Shown: positions 25,314 through 33,967 of the stretch, in pieces
Numbering within the stretch: the first letter of the stretch is position 1
How the letters are laid out: every line of letters begins with the position of its first letter
Assembly (NCBI GenBank): GCA_038820405.1
Contig: JAWAXL010000001.1
Location: forward strand, 13,813 to 77,812
Direction: 5' to 3'
Origin: DTEX01 sp038820405
GTDB taxonomy: Archaea > Thermoproteota > Bathyarchaeia > Bathyarchaeales > DTEX01
Length of the DNA stretch: 64,000 bases
Notes under the pieces: model-generated
The model's input: the letters and a program-made list of their open reading frames with translations, nothing else
Database searches by the model: none
Told to the model about the DNA's origin: nothing
Translations under genes and position numbers: made by a program

Positions 25314-28300
25314 TTACTTGAGAAAGTCTGAGAGATTATACTGTCTAGCACCCTTCCCACTTTCAAACAGTGAATTTATCTCCTCCTTAATTAGAGATAG
25401 ACGTTGGGCATAATACTCAAAAATACCATATTTTCTAACTAGGCGCCAAGCATCCTCCAAATATTTCTCAATAGTTCCCCTATGAACAGTTAGAGTCAGT
25501 TCGCCACCACATTCAGTGCAAACACCTTTAAGCGGCACGCGCCTAAATCGCCTATTGCACCTCTTACACCTAAAGCTTTGTGTTGCAAATGCCCTTAGAT
25601 TTCCGGATATATCTCGAAGGAAGTGTGTGTTCAAAACAATCTCAGCTACAATGCGTGCATCAACGGCCTTAATCTTCTCTGCCAAGCCCAGCTGTGCATT
25701 TAGTTTATCAGTCATGCGCTTTAAAGTCTTATATACGCTTTCTCGGTTACAATTTTCAATGCTTGATGTTGGGACTGTAAACATTAGGCCTTTAAGGCGT
25801 AGCTCGGAATTAAGTCTATGCTTTACAGTATCAATAAGGTTCGATATGTCCCTAGCCTGAACTCTTTCAAAAGTTTTCCTATAGAACTCAAGGGGATATC
25901 TACCTGCAACATCAAATTCATGTGCCTGTCTCTGAACCTCCTCTGGAACAACAGCGCGGATGATGAAGAGTGGTGTGTCCATTATCCCGCCTATCTGGTC
26001 TGGAATATACTCCTTAGAAAAGTTTAAGAGGGTATCTAAAGCCAGCACAATGCTATCCTCATCTCCATCACAGTCCCTACGTTTGGCTGAATGCCAGAAA
26101 GGATGTGCAAAACATACATTTAACCTGGTGAAGCCTATTATCCTGCCTAAAACCCCAGCGCATGTGTGCGGGGCTATCCCTATAATTATCTTGCCAATCA
26201 AATCTTGGGGTCTACTAACTCTATAATATGGTGGGAGCTCATATACTTTCTGAAGCAGTTCATCTATGAAGTTGGCAACGGCCACAAGATACTCAGCGCA
26301 CTTCCATGGTATTATGACGTCCTGAACCTTAAGCTCACAGATCTGCTCTGGATCATTTAATGGATTACCTAAATAGTCATGAGTGTACCCTAGCTCCCGA
26401 AGTTTCTTAACCGAAATGCCTATTTCGGAGGGCTTAAAATGTGTTAGAGGTGCATTAGTCGTATCGAACCTTATTGTGCCATCTTTATAAACATAGAGGT
26501 TATACTTGGCTCTTAGAATACCTTTCTCAATTGGCTCTGGAATACGGAGTTTATTAGTTAGACCCTTAACTCCCTTAACCTCCTCAGGTCTAAAACCAAC
26601 TTTTTGGCAGGCTTCCTCAATTAAATCCTTAATGGATATTACCTGTGGGCAGAAGCTCCTTGTCTCAACATTGCATACAGGGCAAACATTTAGTGAGAGC
26701 TCTCTGCCACATTTTGGACAAATGAGTCTGAGATTTGTTTCCAAGCCGCATTCCGTACAGAGTCTTCTGAACGTTAGTTTTCGGCATTTTGAGCAAATTC
26801 TGCTGACTAGATCAACCCTAATGGTTCCCTTTTCATAAGCCTTCATTAGGTCTCTTCTGGCTCCACCGCTTAAACCAACTGGAAATAGAACGTGGACTGG
26901 TGGCTTCATTTCACGCTCCTTAGCCTTTTCAGGCCGGCCAACCCTAGCGCCTATAAATGTTGGCGCCTTATCCTTAATGACGATTCCACTCAACGCCATT
27001 AGATTATCCAGGACTGACAAATCTTCAGAAATTATATGGTTCGAATTATATACCCCAAGAGAGAAGGCAAATGCGTGAGCATCGATCCCCTCAATAACTA
27101 TTTTATTATCATTAATTTTATGGGGAATGCATATCTCCTCAAGGGCTCCCTTCACGTTGAGATTAAGCGCTCCAGATACCTTGATTATAATATCCTCCTC
27201 ATAAATTATGTCAGATGAGAGCAACCACTCTCTGATCATTTTAAGCTGTTTAACGTCAATATTAGACCAGAAGAAAGTGTATAAGGGGTGTAGTGGAATA
27301 TTGAGCGCCTTACTCAATATTATAGCCTCCCGAACGCCCGGCTTATTATTAAATGGGTCTTCCATGAGAGCCCTTAGGAAAGAAGGGGAAAGACCAATCT
27401 TCGAGGCAGCCTCCTCAATGTTCCCATTGAACTCTTTCTTAATAGCTTCTCTAAGCTCCTCGGACCAAAACTCCTCAGTGTAGCTGGCTGGCAGAAGCTC
27501 CCTATTATTGTAAAGGAAGTCCCCAAAACTTATTAAAATATCTCCAAGAAAGAGGATCTTTTCAATATTTCTCTTCACAACCTCAATATTTTCATAAGAA
27601 ACTTTAACTACTGATCCGTCCCTCAGCTTAACGATCGGTGGTTCAATGTAATCCACTGGCATAACAATACCCGCTTTCCCAGGAGCTTCGATCTTAAGCT
27701 GCGTTCCACCAGCAAGAAAGTTCTGGAGGACTACCATTGTAAGCGGGTGAACCCCAAGCGCTGAGAGACCAGTATTTCTCGACCTACCATAGCGAAGTCT
27801 AAATCCACCCCTAGCCGAGGGGAAGCATAGTATAGGTCTTCCGGCGGGAACCTCCTCTATAAATCCAACTGAGGAAGCATTTGCCGCACCAGCCTTAATC
27901 TCCTTAAGCCAATCCCAGCCTTCAATCCCAAGATCCCTAACTACTGCTAGAACTTTAGCGGCTCTCCCAATAATCCCATCATTTACAACTCTAAGCGCTC
28001 CCCCTCTAACGCGGTTCGTCTCTATGCGTGGCAGATTCCTATATAACGTGACTTCAATCGGATCTGATGGAATTCCAGTAATCTCAACTGGAGTGTTCCT
28101 TAAAGCGAATCTAATCTGCTCATCAGAGACACTATATTGAAAGTTTCCAACCTCACGTTCATAGAGGCGAAGCTCCTCAATAAAACGCTCTATCTCCTCT
28201 TCAGTCGGCTTATACCTATCTAGGCGTAACAACTTACGGACAAAATCCGCGATTACTGGCGTGAGAGCTGCCTCTGTCCCCCCGGCTGATCGTATTGGTC

Positions 28301-28769
28301 CGGCAAAATATACAGCCAGATATTTTGATCTATCAGCGTTCGTTTTTATCTTAATCTTAGCAATGCCCTCCGTATAAACAGCTACGGTTACGCCCTCAGT
28401 TAATATTGCGAGGGCCGCCCTAATTGCTAAATCTGCAGCCATCTCTATGTCCAAGTTGCCGAACTTTCCAAGAACGATCTCTTCAGCTATCTTAAAGGCA
28501 GCCCTCTCCTTCAATAATTCGGCTTTGGTTAACTTTTTTATTCTCCTCGCCAAGCCAGGCAATCCAATAAGGCTCTCGACTAGGCTGGCTAGGTCACTTA
28601 TTATATCTATTTCTGGATATGGTTTCGGATCAATCCCTTTAGCCCTAGCTTTTCTAGCAACATCATAGAGTTCTTCTAACGATCGAAACATCTCCATAAA
28701 ATACTTTTGGTATTCTCGGGCTACATTATTTGGAACTTCCATTAGATAATCCTCTGCTTTACTCGGCAT
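25314..28769 (-). CDS. polC: DNA polymerase D large subunit (DP2)
   Basis: 1151 residues, the catalytic subunit of the archaeal replicative polymerase PolD. The N-terminal part (YFAGPIRSAGGTE) and core (IEEVPAGRP, RLRYGRSRNTGLSA) match the family. The catalytic acidic motif CDGDEDS is present in KRRDCDGDEDSIVLALD. Zinc modules lie near the centre (CSKCRKLTFRRLCTEC; CPKCGRELSLNVCPVC) and near the C-terminus (CKRC...CTEC). No intein is evident; the length is normal. The ATG overlaps the preceding gene by 11 bases. The partner DP1 is at 33968-35494 on the same strand. Confidence 0.95.
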   Translation of the reverse strand: MPSKAEDYLMEVPNNVAREYQKYFMEMFRSLEELYDVARKARAKGIDPKPYPEIDIISDLASLVESLIGLPGLARRIKKLTKAELLKERAAFKIAEEIVLGKFGNLDIEMAADLAIRAALAILTEGVTVAVYTEGIAKIKIKTNADRSKYLAVYFAGPIRSAGGTEAALTPVIADFVRKLLRLDRYKPTEEEIERFIEELRLYEREVGNFQYSVSDEQIRFALRNTPVEITGIPSDPIEVTLYRNLPRIETNRVRGGALRVVNDGIIGRAAKVLAVVRDLGIEGWDWLKEIKAGAANASSVGFIEEVPAGRPILCFPSARGGFRLRYGRSRNTGLSALGVHPLTMVVLQNFLAGGTQLKIEAPGKAGIVMPVDYIEPPIVKLRDGSVVKVSYENIEVVKRNIEKILFLGDILISFGDFLYNNRELLPASYTEEFWSEELREAIKKEFNGNIEEAASKIGLSPSFLRALMEDPFNNKPGVREAIILSKALNIPLHPLYTFFWSNIDVKQLKMIREWLLSSDIIYEEDIIIKVSGALNLNVKGALEEICIPHKINDNKIVIEGIDAHAFAFSLGVYNSNHIISEDLSVLDNLMALSGIVIKDKAPTFIGARVGRPEKAKEREMKPPVHVLFPVGLSGGARRDLMKAYEKGTIRVDLVSRICSKCRKLTFRRLCTECGLETNLRLICPKCGRELSLNVCPVCNVETRSFCPQVISIKDLIEEACQKVGFRPEEVKGVKGLTNKLRIPEPIEKGILRAKYNLYVYKDGTIRFDTTNAPLTHFKPSEIGISVKKLRELGYTHDYLGNPLNDPEQICELKVQDVIIPWKCAEYLVAVANFIDELLQKVYELPPYYRVSRPQDLIGKIIIGIAPHTCAGVLGRIIGFTRLNVCFAHPFWHSAKRRDCDGDEDSIVLALDTLLNFSKEYIPDQIGGIMDTPLFIIRAVVPEEVQRQAHEFDVAGRYPLEFYRKTFERVQARDISNLIDTVKHRLNSELRLKGLMFTVPTSSIENCNRESVYKTLKRMTDKLNAQLGLAEKIKAVDARIVAEIVLNTHFLRDISGNLRAFATQSFRCKRCNRRFRRVPLKGVCTECGGELTLTVHRGTIEKYLEDAWRLVRKYGIFEYYAQRLSLIKEEINSLFESGKGARQYNLSDFLK

Positions 28770-29070
28770 GAATCCTACAGAGAATAATTGTATTCCATTT
28801 TTCTATGGGATGACCCATAATCCTCTCATAAGTCCTCTTAGCGATCTCTTTTCTTTTCTCGACACATACTTTACATACATTATGTCTCATATCTGAGGGA
28901 CCATCACATTGACCACAGTTTAGGAGTAAAGACTCGCCAAGCCCCCTAAGTGTAGTCCAAGCGTACTCACGCTCATCATACTCAGGCTCAAAGTCCGGCC
29001 AAATATCATATATATCTTCTTTACCTAGAACCTTCTTCAATGCCTCAAAATATCGCTCAAAGGAGGTCAA
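28759..29070 (-). CDS. Conserved hypothetical Cys-rich protein between ggps and polD
   Basis: 103 residues, no family recognised. A CGQC...CKVC pair (about 52-72) suggests a zinc site; the N-terminal half is acidic (DIWPDFEPEYDEREYAW). It starts with TTG at 29070 in a TTGA overlap with the ggps stop and its own stop overlaps the DP2 start by 11 bases, so it is locked into the elf1-ggps-orf-polD operon. A role tied to PolD or to zinc-dependent regulation is possible but not shown. Confidence 0.8.
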   Translation of the reverse strand: MTSFERYFEALKKVLGKEDIYDIWPDFEPEYDEREYAWTTLRGLGESLLLNCGQCDGPSDMRHNVCKVCVEKRKEIAKRTYERIMGHPIEKWNTIILCRIHAE

Positions 29071-29855
29071 GGGCTGTCCACTCCTTTAAATTTAGTCTTC
29101 ACCCCCTCTTTTATACCCATGATTACCTCATTAAGTTTGTTTCTAATATTCTCCATCTCCTCATCCTCAATTATTGTCCCGGTTACCACTATATCAGCGC
29201 CAGATTTCACAGCCTCTTTGGCCTGAAGACCATTTCTTATGCCTCCACCAACAATTAGCTTTATGGATATTGCATCCTTAACCATCCTAATCATATGTGC
29301 AGGTACTGGGTGGCTAGCCCCTGATCCAGCCTCAAGATAAACAAATCTCATACCAAAGAATTCAGCGGCAAGTGCATGAGCAACGGCTAACCCAGGCTTA
29401 TTATATGGAATTGGACAAGCTTTACCGATAACTCCTGTTGAGCCGCCCTCTCCAATAATTATATATCCAAGAGGAATTGTCTCTAAACCCAGTTTCTTGA
29501 TTACAGGTGCGGCGAGAACTTGAGCTCCTGATATAAAGTATGGATCAGCTGAATTGAGAAGTGACATGAACCATATTGCATCAGCGTGCTCACTGATAGC
29601 GGTTATGTTATTTGGAAATAATATGACTGGAACGCTCACATTCTCTTTAACATACTTAACAATCTTGTTAAACATCTCCTGGGATATTATTGTTGTTCCG
29701 CCAATCATTATTGCTGATGAACCTAGAGACTCGCTCTCACAAGATATTAAGGCTGCAGTTTCCGGAGTGACCTTCTCTGGATCGATAAGTGTTATGTGGA
29801 TTGCTCCCTCATTATTAATCCTATCCATCAAGTACCTCTCTACTTTACCAACCAT
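29067..29855 (-). CDS. ggps: Geranylgeranylglyceryl phosphate synthase
   Basis: 262 residues, TIM-barrel prenyltransferase that makes the first ether bond of archaeal membrane lipids from sn-glycerol 1-phosphate and GGPP. The motifs HITLIDPEKV, GGTT, FPNN, YLEAGSGA and VGGGIR fit the family (group II length). GGAGG lies upstream of the ATG. It is co-transcribed with the Elf1-like gene upstream and the Cys-rich orf and PolD large subunit downstream. Confidence 0.93.
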   Translation of the reverse strand: MVGKVERYLMDRINNEGAIHITLIDPEKVTPETAALISCESESLGSSAIMIGGTTIISQEMFNKIVKYVKENVSVPVILFPNNITAISEHADAIWFMSLLNSADPYFISGAQVLAAPVIKKLGLETIPLGYIIIGEGGSTGVIGKACPIPYNKPGLAVAHALAAEFFGMRFVYLEAGSGASHPVPAHMIRMVKDAISIKLIVGGGIRNGLQAKEAVKSGADIVVTGTIIEDEEMENIRNKLNEVIMGIKEGVKTKFKGVDSP

Positions 29856-29874
29856 TATTCCATCCTCCTAACGA

Positions 29875-30117
29875 TTAAGTCCCATAAAATTCATCTATAA
29901 GTTGGCAGTACACGTCCACTTCTTTGAAATAAGGTTTTACCACCATTTCCTTGACGTAGCCACAATTCAGGTTACCGCAACGAACTGTCGCCTTCCTTTC
30001 ATTATCCTCCTCAGTGATCTCAATCCTAATAGACTGTTGATTACATTTAGGACATAAGAAGACCTTGGGTATTCTCTTCTTTAGTACTTTTACTACCTTT
30101 CTACGCTTCCTCCCCAT
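29875..30117 (-). CDS. Elf1-like transcription elongation factor
   Basis: 80 residues. A basic N-terminus (MGRKRRKVVKVLKKRIPKVFLCPKC) leads to a four-cysteine zinc ribbon CPKC...CGNLNC, followed by an acidic C-terminus (DVYCQLIDEFYG), the layout of archaeal/eukaryotic Elf1 (Elof1), which rides on elongating RNA polymerase. It opens the operon that runs into ggps and polD. Confidence 0.9.
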   Translation of the reverse strand: MGRKRRKVVKVLKKRIPKVFLCPKCNQQSIRIEITEEDNERKATVRCGNLNCGYVKEMVVKPYFKEVDVYCQLIDEFYGT

Positions 30118-30246
30118 TCCAGCATCACACCACTAGACAATTACATAGATAGCTACTTTTAGTTCTTAAAAATTTGGGGATGCTATGAAAAACTAAATAT
30201 CTTTCTTTTCGTATACAAAGGTGTATCCAAAAGAGGGGAGAATATC

Positions 30247-30741
30247 TTGACAGAGCCCTCACTAAAAGAAGAAATACAAGTATGGTTAACAAGTCTCAAT
30301 AAAGACCCAATTTTCAAAACGCTACTAAAAAACAGCAATTTAACTAAAATACAAGCAGAAACATTCTTAATAGACATTTTAGCAGAAAAAATAACCAATA
30401 AAAAATTAGTTTATGAGGAGAAAGCAAAACTGAGGTCAATAAAATCTGGAGTGAGCCGCGGATCATTTAATAGAACACTAGCTCAGGCAAGAAGAAATAT
30501 AATTAGATCCATTTACACAATAATATTGCTAGGTTACCTAGGAATACTAGATGACCCTCGCCTAGAACCCTATATCACAATAGCTAATAAAATCAAGGCC
30601 TATGCTGAAAAGTATAGGGAAATTTGGGAGATTAAAAGAATAGAGGAAGATCAAATAAAGGTGCTACAATCGCTTCAAAATGAGATAGAAAAAAGATTGT
30701 TGTGCCTATCAAGGCCAAGTGTGCTCTCGGGAAAAATGTGA
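30247..30741 (+). CDS. Hypothetical protein
   Basis: 164 residues, mostly helical and Lys-rich, with no recognised domain. The middle (KSGVSRGSFNRTLAQARRNIIRSI) could be a DNA-binding helix-turn-helix, because SRGSFNRTL resembles a recognition helix. The C-terminus is a likely coiled coil (KVLQSLQNEIEKRL). It starts with TTG at 30247 with GAGGGGAG six bases upstream. It is followed by the repeat-rich region 30741-30893 and a membrane-anchored regulator, so it may belong to that regulatory unit. Confidence 0.65.
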   Translation: MTEPSLKEEIQVWLTSLNKDPIFKTLLKNSNLTKIQAETFLIDILAEKITNKKLVYEEKAKLRSIKSGVSRGSFNRTLAQARRNIIRSIYTIILLGYLGILDDPRLEPYITIANKIKAYAEKYREIWEIKRIEEDQIKVLQSLQNEIEKRLLCLSRPSVLSGKM

Positions 30742-30893
30742 CATCACTGTTACATCACGTGACATCACGTTTAAACGATAGATCCATTGATGAGGGAACA
30801 ATAATCCAAAACGTAAGGCATTTAAGCCTTAATTAACTGAAATATTGCTGTGATCACAAGTATGATTTGAATGTGATGTGTGATGTGACAAGG
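30741..30893. promoter_or_regulatory. Repeat-rich operator region (ACATCAC/GTGATGT)
   Basis: ACATCAC occurs at 30741-30747, 30752-30758 and 30762-30768, spaced 11 and 10 bases apart, i.e. on one helix face. Its reverse complement GTGATGT occurs at 30873-30879 and 30880-30886, just before the ATG at 30901. A perfect palindrome TGTGATCACA lies at 30849-30858. This is the pattern of a multi-site operator. The adjacent membrane-anchored regulator is the first candidate to bind it. Confidence 0.6.
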
Positions 30894-30900
30894 TGATATC

Positions 30901-31566
30901 ATGGATATTATATTGATGTTTATTTATGCGATTCTTTTCTCCATAACCTCAGCCTTTTTTCTCATCTATTTTAAGCGACTTAAAAGTATCAATCTTGAAT
31001 ATACGAGACTTAAAAGGGCATTTGAGGATATAATCTTCAGCTTTAATAAGGATCTCCAAAAGATAGAGGGGCAAATTCAGGAAATTTCAGGAAGAATTAG
31101 TGCGGAGGGAGCAAGAGATGAAATGAGATCCTTATTTGACTATCTTAAAAGTAAATTGGATGAATTAATCGGATTTAAGGAAAGGGTCTCCGCCGAGATC
31201 GATAAACTATTGGCTAAATATAATGAGATTGAGAATAAAGTTGGGAATTTGAAAGTAATTGGAAATGAAAGAAAATTAAGATTCTATGATGATAGATCGG
31301 AAGAATACCTCTTACCTAAATTAAAGGAGAATAAACCTCTTGCCCCCTTAACGGCTACTGAGTTAAGGGTTTTAGAGATCCTAGCAAGTGAAGGAGAGAA
31401 AACTGTTCCTGAAATAAAGGATAGAATTGGTCTCACAAGAGAGCATACAGCGCGGCTATTGAAGAGCTTATATGAAAGGGGATACGTGGAAAGGGTCTCT
31501 AATAGGATACCCTACGTATACCGTTTAGCTAGGGAAATGGATGAAATTATCAAGAAAAAGGAATAA
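30901..31566 (+). CDS. Membrane-anchored winged-helix regulator with coiled coil
   Basis: 221 residues: one N-terminal transmembrane helix (about 2-23), a long charged coiled coil (about 30-125) and a C-terminal winged helix-turn-helix (about 148-210: LTATELRVLEIL...TVPEIKDRIGLTREHTARLLKSLYERGYVERV), which resembles MarR/ArsR-type DNA-binding domains. The DNA-binding part should be cytoplasmic. The promoter region holds five copies of ACATCAC/GTGATGT, suggesting autoregulation. GGTGA precedes the ATG. The signal sensed is unknown; the layout would let a membrane cue or membrane location control transcription. Confidence 0.75.
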   Translation: MDIILMFIYAILFSITSAFFLIYFKRLKSINLEYTRLKRAFEDIIFSFNKDLQKIEGQIQEISGRISAEGARDEMRSLFDYLKSKLDELIGFKERVSAEIDKLLAKYNEIENKVGNLKVIGNERKLRFYDDRSEEYLLPKLKENKPLAPLTATELRVLEILASEGEKTVPEIKDRIGLTREHTARLLKSLYERGYVERVSNRIPYVYRLAREMDEIIKKKE

Positions 31567-31571
31567 CTCTT

Positions 31572-31982
31572 TTACAGAGACTTTATAATCTCTTTTAATT
31601 CCTGTGATGCTAACCTGAAGAAAACCTTACCTCCATTTTTAGTTTTAAGTAGCATGCCTCTCTTAGCAAGCCTAGAAAGGTATGTTGAGATAGCACTTAA
31701 GCTGATTGGTTCATTAGTTTCCCTCTCATATACTTCTTGAACATCCTTTGCTGAGAACCATGTTACAGAAAAGCTTCTCTTGACAATAAGGAGAATTTTA
31801 TCCATCTTTGAAAGATCCCAAGAGTATTCGCTTGTTGGCTCTACAACAGGCATCCCACCGAGTAATTCAACAATATCGAATATTTTCTGAACCTTCTCCC
31901 TAGTAACCCTACCCTCAAAACCTATAACGTACTTGTTTCCAGACTCATCGTAAACCTCTACTTTCACCTTTCTAACAGGCAA
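31572..31982 (-). CDS. Winged-helix transcriptional regulator
   Basis: 136 residues. The N-terminal third is beta-rich (VKVEVYDESGNKYVIGFEG); the C-terminal two thirds form a winged helix (WFSAKDVQEVYERET...ISLSAISTYLSRLAKRGMLLKTKNGGKVFFRL). It is probably a DNA-binding regulator. It converges on the membrane-anchored regulator, with stops five bases apart, and its 5' end faces the replication origin region. Confidence 0.7.
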   Translation of the reverse strand: MPVRKVKVEVYDESGNKYVIGFEGRVTREKVQKIFDIVELLGGMPVVEPTSEYSWDLSKMDKILLIVKRSFSVTWFSAKDVQEVYERETNEPISLSAISTYLSRLAKRGMLLKTKNGGKVFFRLASQELKEIIKSL

Positions 31983-32180
31983 CTAAACCTTCACCGCAAT
32001 CTCCAGCAATTAAGAATTACACTTCACAAGTTATAAATTATTCGGTTAAATGCTATTCATAAAAAAAGAAAAAATAAAGTTATTTTCAGAATATAACAAA
32101 AAATTTCAAAGATCTTAGTTAACAAAGTTAACATCAAAAGCGTTGATCCAAATGAAGAAAATAAAGAATTCCTTTTTCTT

Positions 32181-32204
32181 TTCCAGTGGAAACGGAGGGG
32201 TGAG
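32181..32204 (+). repeat. ORB element 1
   Basis: TTCCAGTGGAAA then CGGA then GGGGTGAG. The dyad plus G-run is the classic ORB arrangement. Confidence 0.75.
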
Positions 32205-32352
32205 TTCTTAACAAAAAATTAAGTATAAAAAAATGTCTTAATTAAAAAATATGGAAGAAAACAGTTGTTTACATCTCCGGGTTAACAGATGTTCACATAA
32301 CAATTAACACGATTCTTCAGGATATCTTTGCGCTCTTAAGAATATCATCAGA

Positions 32353-32376
32353 GAGACCCCACCATTTCCATTGGAA
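32353..32376 (-). repeat. ORB element 2 (inverted)
   Basis: On the minus strand TTCCAATGGAAA then TGGT then GGGGTCTC. It points away from the A+T-rich segment to its right, opposite in orientation to ORB 3. Confidence 0.75.
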
Positions 32377-32402
32377 AATAACTCTGCAGTTCCCCTCAAT
32401 AT

Positions 32403-32525
32403 GCTTGGAGGTAAAAATACATTTTTTGGCTTATGTTAACTTTACTTATAAATTAAAATTTTTGAATTTGTTATACAAATTTTTGTATAAATGATGTTAA
32501 ATATTATTTTTTCTTCCAATAAATG
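32403..32525. other. A+T-rich probable duplex unwinding element
   Basis: Almost pure A/T between ORB 2 and ORB 3, with the palindrome TTATACAAA-TT-TTTGTATAA at 32471-32490. Confidence 0.55.
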
Positions 32526-32578
32526 GGAGACTGTTTTTCCAACATATAATGAAATATATCATAATCTTTAAAACTGTT

Positions 32579-32606
32579 TTCCAATGGAAATATAGGGGTG
32601 GGTCTC
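32579..32606 (+). repeat. ORB element 3
   Basis: TTCCAATGGAAA then TATA then GGGGTGGGTCTC. Apart from the four variable bases the core matches ORB 2 exactly. Confidence 0.75.
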
Positions 32607-32719
32607 TCTTTCTTTAGGACTTTTTACTCTTTAATCTATTTTTTTATACGGGAGCCCTTAATTTTTAGCAAAACACTCCTTATTTTTGCTGACCGCTGAA
32701 GAGGGGTTAGCGAAAGAGT

Positions 32720-33955
32720 ATGAAGAAGACTGACATTCTAGATAATGTATTTGCTCATTTTCTTAAGGGCTCCAGAATATTTAGGAATAGAGAAGTTTTA
32801 AGACATGATTATGTTCCGGATTATCTTCCGCATAGAGAGGAAGAGATTCTTCGTTTGGGTGAGATTACCGCTCACACACTTAGGGGCTCGCCATGCTCTA
32901 ACGTTTTTATTTATGGCAAAACTGGTACTGGAAAGACTGCTGTTACTAAATTCGTTTTAAATAAGATTGCCCAGAAGGCAAAGGAGATTAGATCTCCAGT
33001 TAGAGTATGCTTTGTAAACTGCCGTTTGGCTGGAACAGAATATAGAATCTTAGCATCTCTCTGTTCAAGCATTAATGAGAAGGTTCCCTTTACTGGGTTA
33101 GCTGTTGGGGAGCTTTTTGAGAGGTTCAGAAAAAGCCTTGAAAGTCAAGGAATAATTCTTCTTTCCGCATTGGATGAAATTGATGCGCTGGTTAAGATGC
33201 GCGGCGATACATTGTTATATGAGCTCACAAGAATAAATGAGAATTTGAGCAGAAGTAAGGTTTCAATTATAGGTATATCGAATGACCTAAAATTTAAGGA
33301 GTTTCTTGATCCAAGAGTTCTGAGTACACTAAGCGAGGAAGAGATGGTCTTTAAACCGTATACCGCTGAGGAGATTCAGGATATTTTAATGGAAAGGGCT
33401 AGGATGGCCTTTCATGATAATGTATTAGACGAGGGCGCCTTAAAGTTATGTGCAGCACTGGCTGCTGCCGAGCATGGTGATGCTAGAAGGGCTCTTGATC
33501 TCCTGAGAGTTGCTGGCGAGATAGCAGAGCGAAGAGGTGATAAAGAAATTTTAGAGGAACATATTCGTGAGGCTCAGAAGAGGATAGAGCATGACAGGGT
33601 CTATGAGAGTATAAGGAGTTTGCCAACACACTCAAAAATAGTTCTTCTGAGCACCTATCTGCTCAGCAAATTTGATCCAGACCGATCAATGACTGGAGAA
33701 ATTTATAATCTCTACTCAGAGATTTGTGATCAGCTTGGTATAGGAGCATTAACTCAGAGGAGGGTAAGTGAGCTAATAAATGAATTGGATGTTATGGGGC
33801 TTTTAAACTCACGCATCGTGAGTCTTGGGAGGTATGGCCGAACAAAGAAGATAAGTCTAAGTATCCCGCGAAAAATCATCACGGAAGTTTTTTCTGAAGA
33901 TGAAATATTGAAGAGCATGATGAATTATAAGCCTAGATTCCTGACCTCTAACTAG
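32720..33955 (+). CDS. cdc6: Origin-binding initiator Orc1/Cdc6
   Basis: 411 residues, AAA+ ATPase plus C-terminal winged helix; it binds ORBs and loads MCM. Walker A is YGKTGTGKTA (about 69-78) and the Walker B region reads ALDEIDAL. The arginine-rich sensor region (DARRALDLL) and winged-helix domain (about 300-400, LSTYLL..., ALTQRRVSELI) are in place. It directly follows the three-ORB origin, so it is very likely that origin's initiator. A GAGGGG about 14 bases upstream may serve as ribosome-binding site. It converges on DP1. Confidence 0.93.
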   Translation: MKKTDILDNVFAHFLKGSRIFRNREVLRHDYVPDYLPHREEEILRLGEITAHTLRGSPCSNVFIYGKTGTGKTAVTKFVLNKIAQKAKEIRSPVRVCFVNCRLAGTEYRILASLCSSINEKVPFTGLAVGELFERFRKSLESQGIILLSALDEIDALVKMRGDTLLYELTRINENLSRSKVSIIGISNDLKFKEFLDPRVLSTLSEEEMVFKPYTAEEIQDILMERARMAFHDNVLDEGALKLCAALAAAEHGDARRALDLLRVAGEIAERRGDKEILEEHIREAQKRIEHDRVYESIRSLPTHSKIVLLSTYLLSKFDPDRSMTGEIYNLYSEICDQLGIGALTQRRVSELINELDVMGLLNSRIVSLGRYGRTKKISLSIPRKIITEVFSEDEILKSMMNYKPRFLTSN

Positions 33956-33967
33956 CGTCTACTTTTA

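Larger units (their letters stand above)
31983..32719. other. Origin of replication (oriC) upstream of orc1/cdc6
   Basis: 737 bases without a gene. Three copies of TTCCARTGGAAA, four bases, then GGGGT, lie at 32181-32204 (+), 32353-32376 (-) and 32579-32606 (+). This is the form of archaeal origin recognition boxes (ORBs) bound by Orc1/Cdc6. Between the second and third lies an extremely A+T-rich stretch (about 32403-32525) suited to unwinding, with a perfect 9-bp inverted repeat (32471-32490). The cognate initiator gene starts at 32720 and both polymerase D genes are nearby, as in Thermococcales origins. Confidence 0.8.

Noticed and set aside
25314..28769. Intein in PolD large subunit
   Set aside because: Length is normal and the catalytic block CDGDEDS is uninterrupted; no HINT motifs seen.
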